This document shows, piece by piece, positions 16,177-22,613 of a stretch of 22,613 nt of DNA. Below the pieces are notes generated by a model. It did no database searches and was not told where the DNA came from. It worked only from the letters and a program-made list of their open reading frames with translations. Within the stretch, counting starts at the first letter, position 1; each line of letters starts with the position of its first letter. A program made the position numbers and the translations under genes. Location of the stretch: contig MVCQ01000051.1 in NCBI GenBank assembly GCA_002059205.1, positions 1 to 22,613 of the forward strand, given 5' to 3'. This DNA comes from Candidatus Latescibacteria bacterium 4484_107. Lineage in GTDB: Bacteria; Latescibacterota; 4484-107.

Positions 16177-16464
16177 AATGCCCTCAAGTAGTTTGGGGAC
16201 CGCAAAATTGGAATTGAAGATTGGACTCTGAAATCTACGTTTCACGCCCTTTTTGGTACGTACCACCACCGCCCTGGCAACCTCTCCCTTTTTGACCGTT
16301 CCTCCGGGCATCGCATCTTTCACTGAGACGATAATCAGATCGCCGATCTGGGCATACCTCACTCTGGAGCCGCCCAATACCCGGATGCACATCACCCGCT
16401 TGGCTCCCGTATTATCCGCTACCTTCAATCTCGAATTCGTCTGAATCATTTGCTTTATTCCCAT
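15859..16464 (-). CDS. rplN-rplX: Fused ORF: C-terminally truncated L14 reading in frame into L24
   Basis: 201 codons from ATG 16464; ATG 16449 (MIQTNSRLKVADNTGAKRV) is the more family-like L14 start. Residues 6-76 are clear L14, including KKGEVARAVVVRTKKGVKR. L14 normally continues with ~48-52 more residues ending in a FGPVARELR...FMKIVSLAPEVL-like segment that binds 23S rRNA and contributes to intersubunit bridge B8. None of that end is here. Residues 77-96 (16177-16236) read RFQSPIFNSNFAVPKLLEG, which looks like translated AT-rich spacer (aaaattggaattgaagattg on plus). L24 follows without a stop. The L24 start keeps its own ribosome binding site. Interpretation: a deletion joining rplN to the rplN-rplX spacer, real or introduced in assembly. 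A functional fused L14-L24 cannot be excluded but would lack essential L14 parts. Confidence 0.85.
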   Translation of the reverse strand: MGIKQMIQTNSRLKVADNTGAKRVMCIRVLGGSRVRYAQIGDLIIVSVKDAMPGGTVKKGEVARAVVVRTKKGVKRRFQSPIFNSNFAVPKLLEGIMKVSKGDTVQVIAGEDIGHRGQVLRVFPKRERAIVEGANFIKRHTKARRTGEQSGIVEKEAPVHLSNLMVVCPKCDAPVRVKRRTLEDGSRVRVCGKCKEILSVA

Positions 16465-16527
16465 CCCTCTCTAACAGAACTCGCCCCCTAACCATACCAC
16501 TTCGCCACTTCGCCCTGTATAAACAGC

Positions 16528-16788
16528 TTATTTGGCCTCGGCGACCACGCGAACCACGCGCCACCGTTTGCGCTTACTCATCGGCCTCGTCTCCGCAATC
16601 TCTACGACATCGCCCAATTTTGTCCTTCCTTGCTCATCGTGCGCCATAAACTTCCTGCGTTTCCGCACCACGCGCCCATATAACGGATGACGCAAGGACC
16701 GCTGGACAAGGACCACGACGGTCTTCTGCGCTTTATCGCTCACTACCGTGCCTGTTTGAAGCTTCCGTTTGCCCCGGGCTTCACTCAT
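16528..16788 (-). CDS. rpsQ: 30S ribosomal protein S17
   Basis: 86 aa OB-fold 16S rRNA-binding protein. Signatures GTVVSDKAQKTVVVLVQR, HPLYGRVVRKRRKFMAHDE and GDVVEIAETRPMSKRKRWRV. The ATG at 16788 is preceded by GGAGG with 7-nt spacing. Lies between rpmC and rplN as expected. Confidence 0.96.
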   Translation of the reverse strand: MSEARGKRKLQTGTVVSDKAQKTVVVLVQRSLRHPLYGRVVRKRRKFMAHDEQGRTKLGDVVEIAETRPMSKRKRWRVVRVVAEAK

Positions 16789-16888
16789 ACCCCTTCCTCC
16801 TTAACCGCTGATGATACAGACTTTCCACGATGCTCCCTCTCAATCAATGCGCGCCTTTACCCCTCCGTAAACGGATCGTAACCTGGTG

Positions 16889-17140
16889 TTATCCGCGCGC
16901 CTCCTGCCGGTCCTCTTCCCTTTGCGGACCACTTGCGGACAATTTACGAACGCCCGACTCATGCTCGCGCAAGATGGTTTTCAAACGAGCCACATTTCTT
17001 CGCGCATAACGCACTCTCAGCGCATCGCTCAACTGCTTGGTGGCCAGTTGAAACTTCAAATTTGAAATCCCCTCCAACGCATCCCTCAATTCGCTCCGCA
17101 CTTCATCCAAGCTCATTGCCCGAATCTCATAAGACTTCAT
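16889..17140 (-). CDS. rpmC: 50S ribosomal protein L29
   Basis: 83 aa helical protein near the exit tunnel. The N-terminal helix reads IRAMSLDEVRSELRDAL, the central motif NLKFQLATKQLSDALRVRYA, then RRNVARLKTILREHE. The ATG at 17140 has GGAGAG 5 nt upstream; a GTG at 17146 is too close to it. The C-terminal tail after HESGVRK is longer and more charged than usual. It begins 2 nt after the rplP stop. Confidence 0.94.
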   Translation of the reverse strand: MKSYEIRAMSLDEVRSELRDALEGISNLKFQLATKQLSDALRVRYARRNVARLKTILREHESGVRKLSASGPQREEDRQEARG

Positions 17141-17142
17141 AC

Positions 17143-17562
17143 TCACTCTCCGATCTGACGGCGCTCCACAAACTTCGTTCTGATGGGAAGTTTATGCCCG
17201 GCCAAACGCATCGCCTCCCGGGCGTCCCCCTCGGAAATCCCCTCTATTTCGAACATCACACGCCCGGGCTTGACCACAGCTACCCAATACTCCGGAGACC
17301 CTTTCCCTTTCCCCATCCGCGTCTCAGCCGGCTTGACAGTGACGGGTTTGTCCGGGAAGATGCGAATCCACACCTTTCCGCCCCGTCGGATGTGCCGGGT
17401 GATTGCGATCCGTGCGGCTTCGATCTGACGATTACTGATCCATCCCTCCTCCATCGCCTTCAGCCCATATTCTCCAAACGATATGTTGCTCCCCCGTATT
17501 GCAACGCCACTTCGTCGTCCACGCTGTTGTTTTCTGTGCTTCACCCGCTTCGGCATTAACAT
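17143..17562 (-). CDS. rplP: 50S ribosomal protein L16
   Basis: 139 aa. L16 organises the A-site tRNA region of the large subunit. N-terminus MLMPKRVKHRKQQRGRRSG, internal FGEYGLKAMEEGWISNRQIE, RIFPDKPVTVKPAETRMGKG and the conserved GSPEYWVAVVKPGRVMFEI are diagnostic. The ATG at 17562 has GGGAG 6 nt upstream and fits the common MLMPKR start. Directly adjoins rpmC. Confidence 0.96.
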   Translation of the reverse strand: MLMPKRVKHRKQQRGRRSGVAIRGSNISFGEYGLKAMEEGWISNRQIEAARIAITRHIRRGGKVWIRIFPDKPVTVKPAETRMGKGKGSPEYWVAVVKPGRVMFEIEGISEGDAREAMRLAGHKLPIRTKFVERRQIGE

Positions 17563-17657
17563 CCCGCTCTCCCATCACTTCTGAATCATGAGGAATAAAC
17601 GAGGAAAGAAGAACAGCATCCGCCCCCTTTCTTCTCTTATTCAACCCCCATTTTTCA

Positions 17658-18302
17658 TTATTTACTCACATCCTTACTCTCGATAATTTCTCCCTGACAG
17701 ATCCACACCTTTACGCCGATCGTGCCGTACATCGTGAAAGAGGTCGTCTGAGCATAGCCAATATCGGCTCTCAAGGTATGAAGCGGCATACGCCCGTCCC
17801 GCTCCGTATGCGAACGAGCCATTTCCGCCCCGCCAAGTCGCCCCGCGCAAATCACCTTAATGCCCACAGCACCCATACGCATCGAGGAGGTGACCGCTTT
17901 TTTCATCGCTCTGCGAAAAGAGACGCGCTGCTCCAACTGGCGAGCGATGTTTTCGGCCACTAGATACGCGTCCAACTCTGGACGACGAATCTCTTGGATA
18001 TTAATGAAGATATCTTTCTTCGTCAAATGCTGGAGTTCGTCCCGGAGCTTATCCACCTCCACCCCCCTGCGCCCAATCACGATTCCCGGGCGAGCTGTGG
18101 ATATATCTATCGTCACCCTATTGGCCGCCCGTTGGATCCCGATGTCGGAAACGCTGGCCCGCTGTAACCTGCTGCGAACATAACGCCGAAGCATTATATC
18201 TTCCTTCAGCAGTTCCGGGAAATCATGTTTCGCGAACCACTTGGAGTTCCAACTTTTGACGATCCCCAATCGTAACCCTATCGGATTGGTTTTCTGTCCC
18301 AA
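17658..18302 (-). CDS. rpsC: 30S ribosomal protein S3
   Basis: 214 aa from TTG 18302, giving the canonical MGQKTNPIGLRLGIVKSW. GGGAGG lies 4 nt before the TTG. The KH domain shows PGIVIGRRGVEVDKLRDEL (about residues 73-91). The C-terminal domain shows KVICAGRLGGAEMARSHTER and ADIGYAQTTSFTMYGTIGVK. S3 helps form the mRNA entry channel. A 149-nt spacer with no recognised feature separates it from rplV. Confidence 0.96.
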   Translation of the reverse strand: MGQKTNPIGLRLGIVKSWNSKWFAKHDFPELLKEDIMLRRYVRSRLQRASVSDIGIQRAANRVTIDISTARPGIVIGRRGVEVDKLRDELQHLTKKDIFINIQEIRRPELDAYLVAENIARQLEQRVSFRRAMKKAVTSSMRMGAVGIKVICAGRLGGAEMARSHTERDGRMPLHTLRADIGYAQTTSFTMYGTIGVKVWICQGEIIESKDVSK

Positions 18303-18451
18303 AGGTCCTCCCTTTTCTGATGAATGGTTCTCAACCCTTTTCTCATCGCAAAAATTGCGAAAAGCACTTCAAACAAGGGAAACGAGCGCCCGTCTTTTTA
18401 GATCTTCAGCGCACCCCTTTTTCTCTGCGTTTCTGCGGGACGCTTTCCCCT

Positions 18452-18796
18452 TCAATCTGCTACAACCACCGAGATGTGGCTCGAGCGCCGCCGAATTCTC
18501 GTTGCCCGCCCCATCGCCCGCGGGCGTATCCCTTTCCGCATGGGCCCCTCATCCACGCGAATCTCCTTCACCGCCAACGCCTCTGCGCCTCGTCCCCCCC
18601 GGTCCGACTCTTCCCCGTACATTGCATTCGCCACGGCCGACCGAAGGGTCTTCTCCAAAACATGGCAAGGTGCTTTGATGGAAAAATGCAATACATTCAA
18701 AGCTTCTTCCACACCCTTGCCTTTCAGCAACTGGGCCACCTGCCTGACTTTGCGAGGGGAAACAGACACGTATTTTGCTTTTGCTTTTCCCTCCAT
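18452..18796 (-). CDS. rplV: 50S ribosomal protein L22
   Basis: 114 aa. L22 has a beta-hairpin reaching into the exit tunnel. Signatures KYVSVSPRKVRQVAQLLKGK, LEKTLRSAVANAMY and the hairpin region EGPMRKGIRPRAMGRATRIR, ending SSHISVVVAD. The ATG at 18796 has AAGG 6 nt upstream. Lies between rpsS and rpsC. Confidence 0.96.
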   Translation of the reverse strand: MEGKAKAKYVSVSPRKVRQVAQLLKGKGVEEALNVLHFSIKAPCHVLEKTLRSAVANAMYGEESDRGGRGAEALAVKEIRVDEGPMRKGIRPRAMGRATRIRRRSSHISVVVAD

Positions 18797-18822
18797 ACCT
18801 CACCTTATCTTAGTCATTAGGC

Positions 18823-18870
18823 ATTGGTCATTAGGCATCAGTGCCTCACTGCTCCCCCCTAATGACCAAT
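18823..18870. repeat. 13-bp perfect inverted repeat in the rpsS-rplV spacer
   Basis: attggtcattagg (18823-18835) pairs with cctaatgaccaat (18858-18870) across a 22-nt loop. The arm word ggtcattaggca is itself partly repeated just upstream (18812-18822, agtcattaggc). No T tract follows on either strand, so it is not a standard terminator. Confidence 0.85.
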
Positions 18871-18880
18871 CACAAATGAC

Positions 18881-19168
18881 CTATTTGGGTCTCGTGCCTC
18901 GTTCTACGCCTCGACCGCTGTGTCCCCGAAATGTGCGGGTTGGGGAAAATTCCCCCAGCTTATGCCCCACCATATTCTCCGTAATATACACCGGGATAAA
19001 TTTATTCCCGTTGTGTACCGCCAACGTATGCCCTACAAACTCGGGTAGGATGGTGGAGCGTCTGGACCATGTGCGGATCACGCGCCGCTCTCCGATTCGG
19101 TTCATAGCATCGATCTTCTTCCTTAGATGCTCGTCCACCATCGGCCCTTTCTTGATAGACCGACCCAT
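18881..19168 (-). CDS. rpsS: 30S ribosomal protein S19
   Basis: 95 aa. Located in the small-subunit head, bridging to the large subunit with S13. MGRSIKKGPMVDEHLRKK at the start, RTWSRRSTILPEFVGHTLAV in the middle and KLGEFSPTRTFRGHS near the end are diagnostic. The ATG at 19168 has GGAGG 10 nt upstream. The spacer to rplB (19169-19332) includes a small ctttg-cgg-caaag hairpin and gaaccatgaac-type words. Confidence 0.96.
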   Translation of the reverse strand: MGRSIKKGPMVDEHLRKKIDAMNRIGERRVIRTWSRRSTILPEFVGHTLAVHNGNKFIPVYITENMVGHKLGEFSPTRTFRGHSGRGVERGTRPK

Positions 19169-19332
19169 ACCGTACCTACCTCCTATGACAATGAACCATG
19201 AACAGTGCACTCTTTATCCGTCCCAGCCGGCAAACACTTCTTTTTTCCGGGACCGCTTTGCGGCAAAGACACAAAAAAAAGAACGGCTGTGAGACTTCGC
19301 CATGGTACTTTGGCTGTCAACGGATGCAGAAA

Positions 19333-20160
19333 TTAGTTCTTCCGGCGCCGCAGGATCAGGCGATCCGACACCTTCCCCTTCTTTCTGGTCTTATATCCCT
19401 TGGTCGGAACGCCCCATGGCGTAACCGGATGACGACCTCCGGAAGATTTTCCCTCACCACCTCCCAAGGGGTGATCCACCGGATTCATCGCCACGCCACG
19501 GACCTTAGGACGCCTCCCCAACCATCGGGAGCGGCCCGCTTTGCCCGATCGAATGTTCTCGTGATCCAGGTTCCCGACCTGGCCCACCGAAGCATAGCAC
19601 TCCCGGCGCACCAGACGCATCTCCCCGGAGGGCAAGCGCACCTGCGCATGCGCCCCCTCTTTGGCCATCAACTGAGCTGAAGCCCCCGCACTTCGGACCA
19701 ACTCCGCCCCTTTTCCAGGCCTCAGTTCGATATTGTGAATCAGCGTACCCACCGGGATACGATCCAAAGGCAACGCATGCCCCGCTTGGATCTCCGCGTC
19801 TGGTCCGGACAAAATACTGCTTCCAACCACCACACCCAGCGGGGCAAGAATGTATCGCTTTTCTCCATCCACATAATGCACCAGCGCGATACGCGCCGAC
19901 CGATTGGGATCATACTCAATCGTTGCCACCTTGCCCGGAATACCGACCTTATCCCGCTTGAAGTCAATCGTACGATACCGACGTTTGTGTCCCCCACCCC
20001 GACGCCGCATCGTGATCCGTCCCCGACTATTCCGTCCCGAGATACGCTTCTTCTTCTCCAGAAGTCCCTTATGCGGGGTCTCCGTGGTCAGCTCATCGAA
20101 CGCCGGTGTGATGCGGAAACGCTGCCCCGACGTAACTGGTTTTAGTTTCTTAACCGGCAT
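19333..20160 (-). CDS. rplB: 50S ribosomal protein L2
   Basis: 275 aa, full length. L2 is needed for subunit joining and peptidyl transfer. N-terminal KPVTSGQRFRITPAF, the OB and SH3-like core with RYRTIDFKRDKVGIPGKVAT, and the C-terminal GVAMNPVDHPLGGGEGKSSG loop carrying the conserved His are present. The ATG at 20160 has AAGGAG 9 nt upstream and follows the rplW stop by 4 nt. Confidence 0.97.
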   Translation of the reverse strand: MPVKKLKPVTSGQRFRITPAFDELTTETPHKGLLEKKKRISGRNSRGRITMRRRGGGHKRRYRTIDFKRDKVGIPGKVATIEYDPNRSARIALVHYVDGEKRYILAPLGVVVGSSILSGPDAEIQAGHALPLDRIPVGTLIHNIELRPGKGAELVRSAGASAQLMAKEGAHAQVRLPSGEMRLVRRECYASVGQVGNLDHENIRSGKAGRSRWLGRRPKVRGVAMNPVDHPLGGGEGKSSGGRHPVTPWGVPTKGYKTRKKGKVSDRLILRRRKN

Positions 20161-20164
20161 CTAC

Positions 20165-20455
20165 TCAAACTCCTTCGTATAACTCGATGGAATCACCCGC
20201 TCTCAACGTCAGCATAGCCTTCTTCCAGTCGGGCCGTTTCCCATGAAACCGTCCCAATCGCTTTACCTTGCCATGGATCATCGCGGTTCGAACATCCGTC
20301 ACATGCACCCCGAACAACTCCTCCACAGCTCCTTTGATCTCGATCTTATTCGCATGCCGATCCACTTCAAAGGAATACTGATTGTACGTTTCCCTTAGCG
20401 TGCTCGCTTTCTCTGTAATAAGCGGTCGGCGTATGATACGGCGTAAGTCCTTCAT
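20165..20455 (-). CDS. rplW: 50S ribosomal protein L23
   Basis: 96 aa. Sits at the exit tunnel, where trigger factor and SRP dock. IIRRPLITEKASTLRE at the N-terminus and EVDRHANKIEIKGAVEELFG plus VTDVRTAMIHGKVKRLGRF are diagnostic. The ATG at 20455 overlaps the rplD stop by 4 nt (ATGA). Confidence 0.96.
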   Translation of the reverse strand: MKDLRRIIRRPLITEKASTLRETYNQYSFEVDRHANKIEIKGAVEELFGVHVTDVRTAMIHGKVKRLGRFHGKRPDWKKAMLTLRAGDSIELYEGV

Positions 20456-21081
20456 AAGCTTAACATGTCCTCCGTCTTAGCCAATCCACTTCGGGTGAAT
20501 AGTATCAGATCCACATCCACCACGTCGTACACACACAGACTGTCTATGTGCCGAAGTGTCAGGTTGGGAATGTTCCGGCAAGACTTGCGGATCGCATCCG
20601 AAGATTCGGACACTACAAAAAGTATCTTCTCCCCCTTTGTACCACACACCTGCAACATCTCTGCGATCCGCCTGGTCTTGGGTTCCTCTAAAGCAAAATC
20701 CTCCACCACCTTCAACCCATTCTCCCGCGACTTGATCGAAAGAGCCGACTTTAAAGCCAATCGCCGCACCTTCTTCTGCGTCCGCTCCCGATACGAATGC
20801 GGGGAAGGACCAAAGACGACACCTCCCCCCACAAAAAGCGGAGAGGAATACGTGCCCGCCCGCGCCCGGCCGGTACCCTTCTGGCGCCATGGCTTACGCC
20901 CTCTTCCGCGCACCTGACTTCGATTTTTGGTAGAAGCCGTGCCCTGCCTCTGATTGTTCCGATAGGCTTTCACGACCTGATAAATCGCATGCTCGGAAGG
21001 CTCAATAGCAAAGATGGAAGGCATAAGTTCTACCGGAGTCCGTTTCTCACCTGCGATCGAAAAAAGTTCCGCTGTTGGCAT
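20452..21081 (-). CDS. rplD: 50S ribosomal protein L4
   Basis: 209 aa from ATG 21081 (MPTAELFSIAGEKR), with GGGGAG 9 nt upstream; an ATG at 21090 is possible. The tunnel-lining loop reads TKNRSQVRGRGRKPWRQKGT and ARAGTYSSPLFVGGGVVFGP; the C-terminal Rossmann-like part shows LKSALSIKSRENGL. In gammaproteobacteria L4 autoregulates the S10 operon; no comparable leader is visible in this window. Confidence 0.96.
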   Translation of the reverse strand: MPTAELFSIAGEKRTPVELMPSIFAIEPSEHAIYQVVKAYRNNQRQGTASTKNRSQVRGRGRKPWRQKGTGRARAGTYSSPLFVGGGVVFGPSPHSYRERTQKKVRRLALKSALSIKSRENGLKVVEDFALEEPKTRRIAEMLQVCGTKGEKILFVVSESSDAIRKSCRNIPNLTLRHIDSLCVYDVVDVDLILFTRSGLAKTEDMLSL

Positions 21082-21172
21082 CGAATTCATCTCCCCTGAC
21101 CTCTGCATTGCGCAATGTGGGTTGCAAATCCACAATCCGCAATCCAAAAATGCTTCGCCAATCCCCTATTTA

Positions 21173-21320
21173 GTGCACGAAATCATAATTACGATGATGG
21201 TTTTTGCGGCTTCGCATGGAGACTCTTCACTGCGTTCAGAGTGACAAACGCTGTCATTCTGGTGGTGCCGAAAAATCTCCTATAATCAGATTACGCCATA
21301 ATATTTATGATTTCGTGCAC
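21173..21320. repeat. 148-bp MITE/REP-like element with 16-bp inverted ends between rplD and rplC
   Basis: gtgcacgaaatcataa (21173-21188) is the exact reverse complement of ttatgatttcgtgcac (21305-21320). The right arm overlaps the last codons and stop of rplC. Nested inside is a second, imperfect palindrome: 29-nt arms 21218-21246 and 21252-21280 (19 of 29 positions paired, best at the outer ggaga and inner tgaca ends) around a 5-nt loop. The inner arms (agagtgaca / tgtcattct) resemble a gtcattctgag-type intergenic palindrome common in many genomes (from memory). No transposase is present. Confidence 0.8.
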
Positions 21321-21934
21321 CTCGTAATCCAGACAACCCCATTCCTCGGCCCCGGCACCGCTCCCTTGATGATGAGCAGATTACGTTCCGCATCCACCTG
21401 AAACACCTTCAAGTTCTTCACCGTCTTACGCTCGTTCCCCATCCGTCCCGCCATACGCTGTCCTTTCCACACCCGGGACGGAGAAGAACTGGCTCCAATA
21501 GAACCCGGCGAGCGCAGACGATTCGACTGCCCGTGCGTCTTGGGCCCGTCCCGGAAGCCATGCCGCTTAATCACTCCGGCGAATCCTTTGCCCTTGCTCC
21601 GACCGGTTACCTTCACGAGATCGCCCTCTTCAAACATCCCCACTTCCACGCTTTTGCCCAACTCGAAAACGCCGGGATCGTCCACTCGAAACTCCTTCAG
21701 AACCCGCTGAGGTTTCGCTTCCGCCCTCCGAAAAACCTCTCGTTGCGCCTTATTTACCCGCTTCTCCCGGATCGCCCCGTATCCCAACTGAACCGCGTTG
21801 TACCCATCGATCTGCTCCGTTTTGATCTGAATCACGGGGCACGGCCCGGCCTCAATGACCGTAACGGGAATCCGCTCCCCTTCGTCATTGAATATCTGGG
21901 TCATTCCCAATTTTTTTCCAAGAATTCCACTCAT
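21305..21934 (-). CDS. rplC: 50S ribosomal protein L3
   Basis: 209 aa. An early-assembly protein reaching the peptidyl-transferase centre. MSGILGKKLGMTQIFNDEGE at the N-terminus; FRVDDPGVFELGKSVEV; the central loop GFAGVIKRHGFRDGPKTHGQ and SPGSIGASSSPSRVWKGQRM. The ATG at 21934 has GGAG 9 nt upstream. The last codons (RCTKS, stop) form one arm of a 16-bp inverted repeat shared with the spacer toward rplD. Confidence 0.97.
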   Translation of the reverse strand: MSGILGKKLGMTQIFNDEGERIPVTVIEAGPCPVIQIKTEQIDGYNAVQLGYGAIREKRVNKAQREVFRRAEAKPQRVLKEFRVDDPGVFELGKSVEVGMFEEGDLVKVTGRSKGKGFAGVIKRHGFRDGPKTHGQSNRLRSPGSIGASSSPSRVWKGQRMAGRMGNERKTVKNLKVFQVDAERNLLIIKGAVPGPRNGVVWITRCTKS

Positions 21935-22109
21935 CTTTCTTTTCTCCAACTCCATAAACGATGAACCATGGACCATTCACCATAAGCCACTAAAATTATC
22001 ACACAAAACCCGGTCACGCCCCCCTCATCACGCCTTCATTCTCTTTTTAGAAAGGCACGAAGCAGCAAAGAACCGGGCGTTCCGTATCTTTGCGGGCAAC
22101 CTGTTACGG

Positions 22110-22418
22110 TCACACTTTAATTTCGAGATCCACGCCGGCCGGCAAATCCAGCTTGGTCAGCGCATCAATGGTCTGAGACGTCGCATCATAGATGTCCACC
22201 AGCCGTTTGTGAATCCGGGTCTCGAACTGTTCCCGCGACTTTTTGTCAATGAACGGCGACCGAAGCACCGTATAAACCGTCCGCCTCGTTGGAAGCGGTA
22301 CTGGCCCGGAAACGATGGCTCCACTGCGCTTCGCCGTCTTTACAATCTCGTCGGTGGAGCGATCCAGCGTGGCATAATCGTAGGCCTTCAAAGTAATACG
22401 AATTTTCTGATCCGGCAT
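22110..22418 (-). CDS. rpsJ: 30S ribosomal protein S10
   Basis: 102 aa. S10 lies in the small-subunit head and also acts in antitermination as NusE with NusB. Signatures KIRITLKAYDYATLDRSTDE, GPVPLPTRRTVYTVLRSPF and DKKSREQFETRIHKRL. The ATG at 22418 has GAGG 5 nt upstream; a GTG two codons earlier is less likely. Stands 100 nt after tuf and opens the S10 block. Confidence 0.96.
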   Translation of the reverse strand: MPDQKIRITLKAYDYATLDRSTDEIVKTAKRSGAIVSGPVPLPTRRTVYTVLRSPFIDKKSREQFETRIHKRLVDIYDATSQTIDALTKLDLPAGVDLEIKV

Positions 22419-22518
22419 CCTCACCTCGTTTTCTCAGTCTTTTCACCGCAAAGTCGTAAGAAATGGAACCCTGTAAGGAACGAACTATCTCTTAGCGCCT
22501 CCGCGAAGTTCACCACGG

Positions 22519-22613
22519 TTATTCGATAATTTTGCTAATCACGCCGGCTCCCACGGTTCGACCCCCCTCGCGGATCGCAAACCGCAGTTCCCGCTCCATC
22601 GCGATCGGCATGA
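22519..22613 (-). CDS. tuf: Elongation factor Tu, C-terminal end (partial)
   Basis: Only the last 31 residues are inside the window: MPIAMERELRFAIREGG, RTVGAGVISKIIE, then TAA at 22519. This is the C-terminal strand of EF-Tu domain 3, the GTPase that delivers aminoacyl-tRNA. The 5' part lies beyond the right edge. Position before rpsJ matches the str-S10 junction of many bacteria. The 100-bp spacer to rpsJ contains a caccgcaaag-type word. Confidence 0.95.
   Translation of the reverse strand, partial: MPIAMERELRFAIREGGRTVGAGVISKIIE

Noticed and set aside
16177..16236. That the L14 C-terminus might be recovered by a programmed frameshift
   Set aside because: Only ~60 nt separate the last L14-like codon from the L24 start, against ~150 nt needed, and no frame there encodes the L14 end. 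A weak resemblance of SPIFNSNFAV to the L14 segment around IRFDDNAAV was noted but is not convincing.
18474..19292. Long plus-strand open frame across rplV and rpsS
   Set aside because: A shadow of two conserved minus-strand ribosomal genes and their spacer; Ser/Arg/Pro-rich translation without similarity.
1..22613. tRNA or rRNA genes
   Set aside because: No cloverleaf with a recognisable T-loop (GTTCRA) context or rRNA signature was seen in any spacer on either strand.

Overview
The window is bacterial chromosome. From its right edge to position 4247, the minus strand carries one long ribosomal-protein cluster in the classical order: 3' end of tuf, then the S10, spc and alpha blocks (rpsJ-rplC-rplD-rplW-rplB-rpsS-rplV-rpsC-rplP-rpmC-rpsQ-rplN-rplX-rplE-rpsN-rpsH-rplF-rplR-rpsE-rpmD-[LptA/OstA-like gene]-rplO-secY-adk-map-infA-rpmJ-rpsM-rpsK-rpsD-rpoA-rplQ). 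A strong intrinsic terminator follows rplQ. The left 4.1 kb holds one convergent plus-strand gene for a very large secreted multidomain protein, with its own terminator.

Organism. The secreted protein ends in an FlgD-like / type IX secretion sorting domain (QNFPNPFN ... YNLLGQEV ... GMYFCRL), preceded by dockerin-like EF-hands and a cohesin-like region. This, and intergenic spacers full of short imperfect repeats, fit an uncultured FCB-superphylum-type lineage (Latescibacterota-, Eisenbacteria- or KSB1-like). That placement is inference; the ribosomal proteins would allow a firm one.

What is ordinary. Gene order and most protein lengths are canonical. The cluster supplies ribosomal proteins, the translocon SecY, adenylate kinase, initiation factor IF-1 and the RNA polymerase alpha subunit. 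S4, S14, L24 and L36 are all zinc-ligand (Cys-containing) forms.

What is not ordinary. (1) rplN lacks roughly its last 45-50 codons, and the remainder reads in frame through spacer-like sequence into rplX, giving one L14-L24 ORF. (2) map is missing about 45 internal codons, including the active-site His segment, and is frameshifted. (3) The secreted-protein gene carries two frame breaks, one from an exact 23-bp tandem duplication and one where 49 nt are missing relative to its own repeat. Together these suggest either a systematic assembly artefact or real decay. (4) A signal-peptide-bearing LptA/OstA-like gene is inserted between rpmD and rplO. (5) A 148-bp element with 16-bp perfect inverted ends sits between rplC and rplD; one end lies inside the rplC stop-codon region and a palindrome is nested inside. 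(6) Spacers between ribosomal genes are unusually long (often 60-300 bp) and built from short lineage-type repeats. (7) At least five genes appear to start with TTG.
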